From Sphingomonas hominis (GTDB lineage Bacteria; Pseudomonadota; Alphaproteobacteria; Sphingomonadales; Sphingomonadaceae), in contig NZ_JABULH010000001.1 of NCBI RefSeq assembly GCF_013328205.1, positions 1 to 64,000 of the forward strand: a stretch of 64,000 bases of DNA. The letters are read 5' to 3'. Shown here piece after piece: positions 63,894 through 64,000 of this stretch. The first letter of the stretch is position 1, and every line of letters begins with the position of its first letter. The notes below the pieces were generated by a model. It worked only from the letters and a program-made list of their open reading frames with translations, did no database searches and was not told the DNA's origin. The position numbers and the translations under genes are program-made.

Positions 63894-64000
63894 TCAGGCG
63901 GCGGCAGGTTCCGCAGCGCGCTTCTTGACGACTTCGCGCTTGAGGCGACGTGCCTTCAGCGACAGCTTCTCGTCGTTGGTCTTGACCAGCCAGTTGTCGA
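63894..64000 (-). CDS. rpmB: Ribosomal protein bL28, C-terminal part
   Basis: The minus strand codes ...DNWLVKTNDEKLSLKARRLK and onward to a stop at 63894, the conserved end of bL28 (usual form DN[FW]L..K..D.KLS.KA.RLK). The rest of the gene lies right of the window. The Ala-rich tail (KKRAAEPAAA) is short. Confidence 0.88.
   Translation of the reverse strand, partial: DNWLVKTNDEKLSLKARRLKREVVKKRAAEPAAA

Overview
The window is GC-rich chromosomal DNA that looks like a sphingomonad (Sphingomonas or a close relative, Alphaproteobacteria). This is an inference from gene content: GTTC-N7-GTTC LexA boxes, an imuA/imuB/dnaE2 mutasome, a long-form isocitrate lyase, an OhrR/Ohr pair, the yajC-secD-secF block and many small palindromic intergenic repeats. 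Gene density is high, most genes are housekeeping, and no large island, CRISPR array or complete insertion sequence is present.

Left part (1-12.7 kb). The first 77 bases look like the end of an IS21-type element that has cut off a TetR regulator. Next comes the SOS mutagenesis module: dnaE2 on the plus strand and imuA-imuB on the minus strand, convergent rather than in one operon, each with its own LexA box. ImuB is about twice the usual size because of an insert of about 500 residues. A coupled operon for the branched-chain 2-oxoacid dehydrogenase (E1 alpha, E1 beta, E2) and a YciI-like protein follows. A small intergenic repeat sits in frame in the E2 linker.

12.9-28 kb. A secreted chymotrypsin-like protease, a DbpA-type DEAD-box helicase, an nnrD/histidine phosphatase pair, a RamB-like regulator beside a 51-residue ORF and isocitrate lyase (glyoxylate shunt), the OhrR/Ohr organic peroxide module with two facing operator-like boxes, a nucleoside deaminase and a somewhat divergent Mfd.

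28-45 kb. A thiolase; an inositol cassette (inositol-3-phosphate synthase, a cytidylyltransferase and a divergent CDP-alcohol phosphotransferase), which together could make CDP-inositol and an inositol phosphodiester or phospholipid; a SodC lipoprotein, an MFS transporter, ThpR, a Bax-inhibitor-like protein, a transglutaminase, a Nudix/extensin-like/barstar-like operon, a prion-like low-complexity DUF2171/PRC-type protein and a GT4 glycosyltransferase.

45-64 kb. Mth938-secF-secD-yajC (protein export), tRNA-Pro(GGG), an isolated two-gene lysis module (GH108 endolysin and holin) resembling the unlinked lysis genes of gene transfer agents, hslVU, a four-gene overlapping operon lgt-midA-GNAT-pgeF, an acyl-CoA ligase-like enzyme, an orphan molybdopterin oxidase subunit with altered active-site motifs, ferrochelatase, acetoacetyl-CoA reductase, a glycine-zipper protein, a phytase-like esterase and, cut by the right edge, the end of rpmB (bL28).
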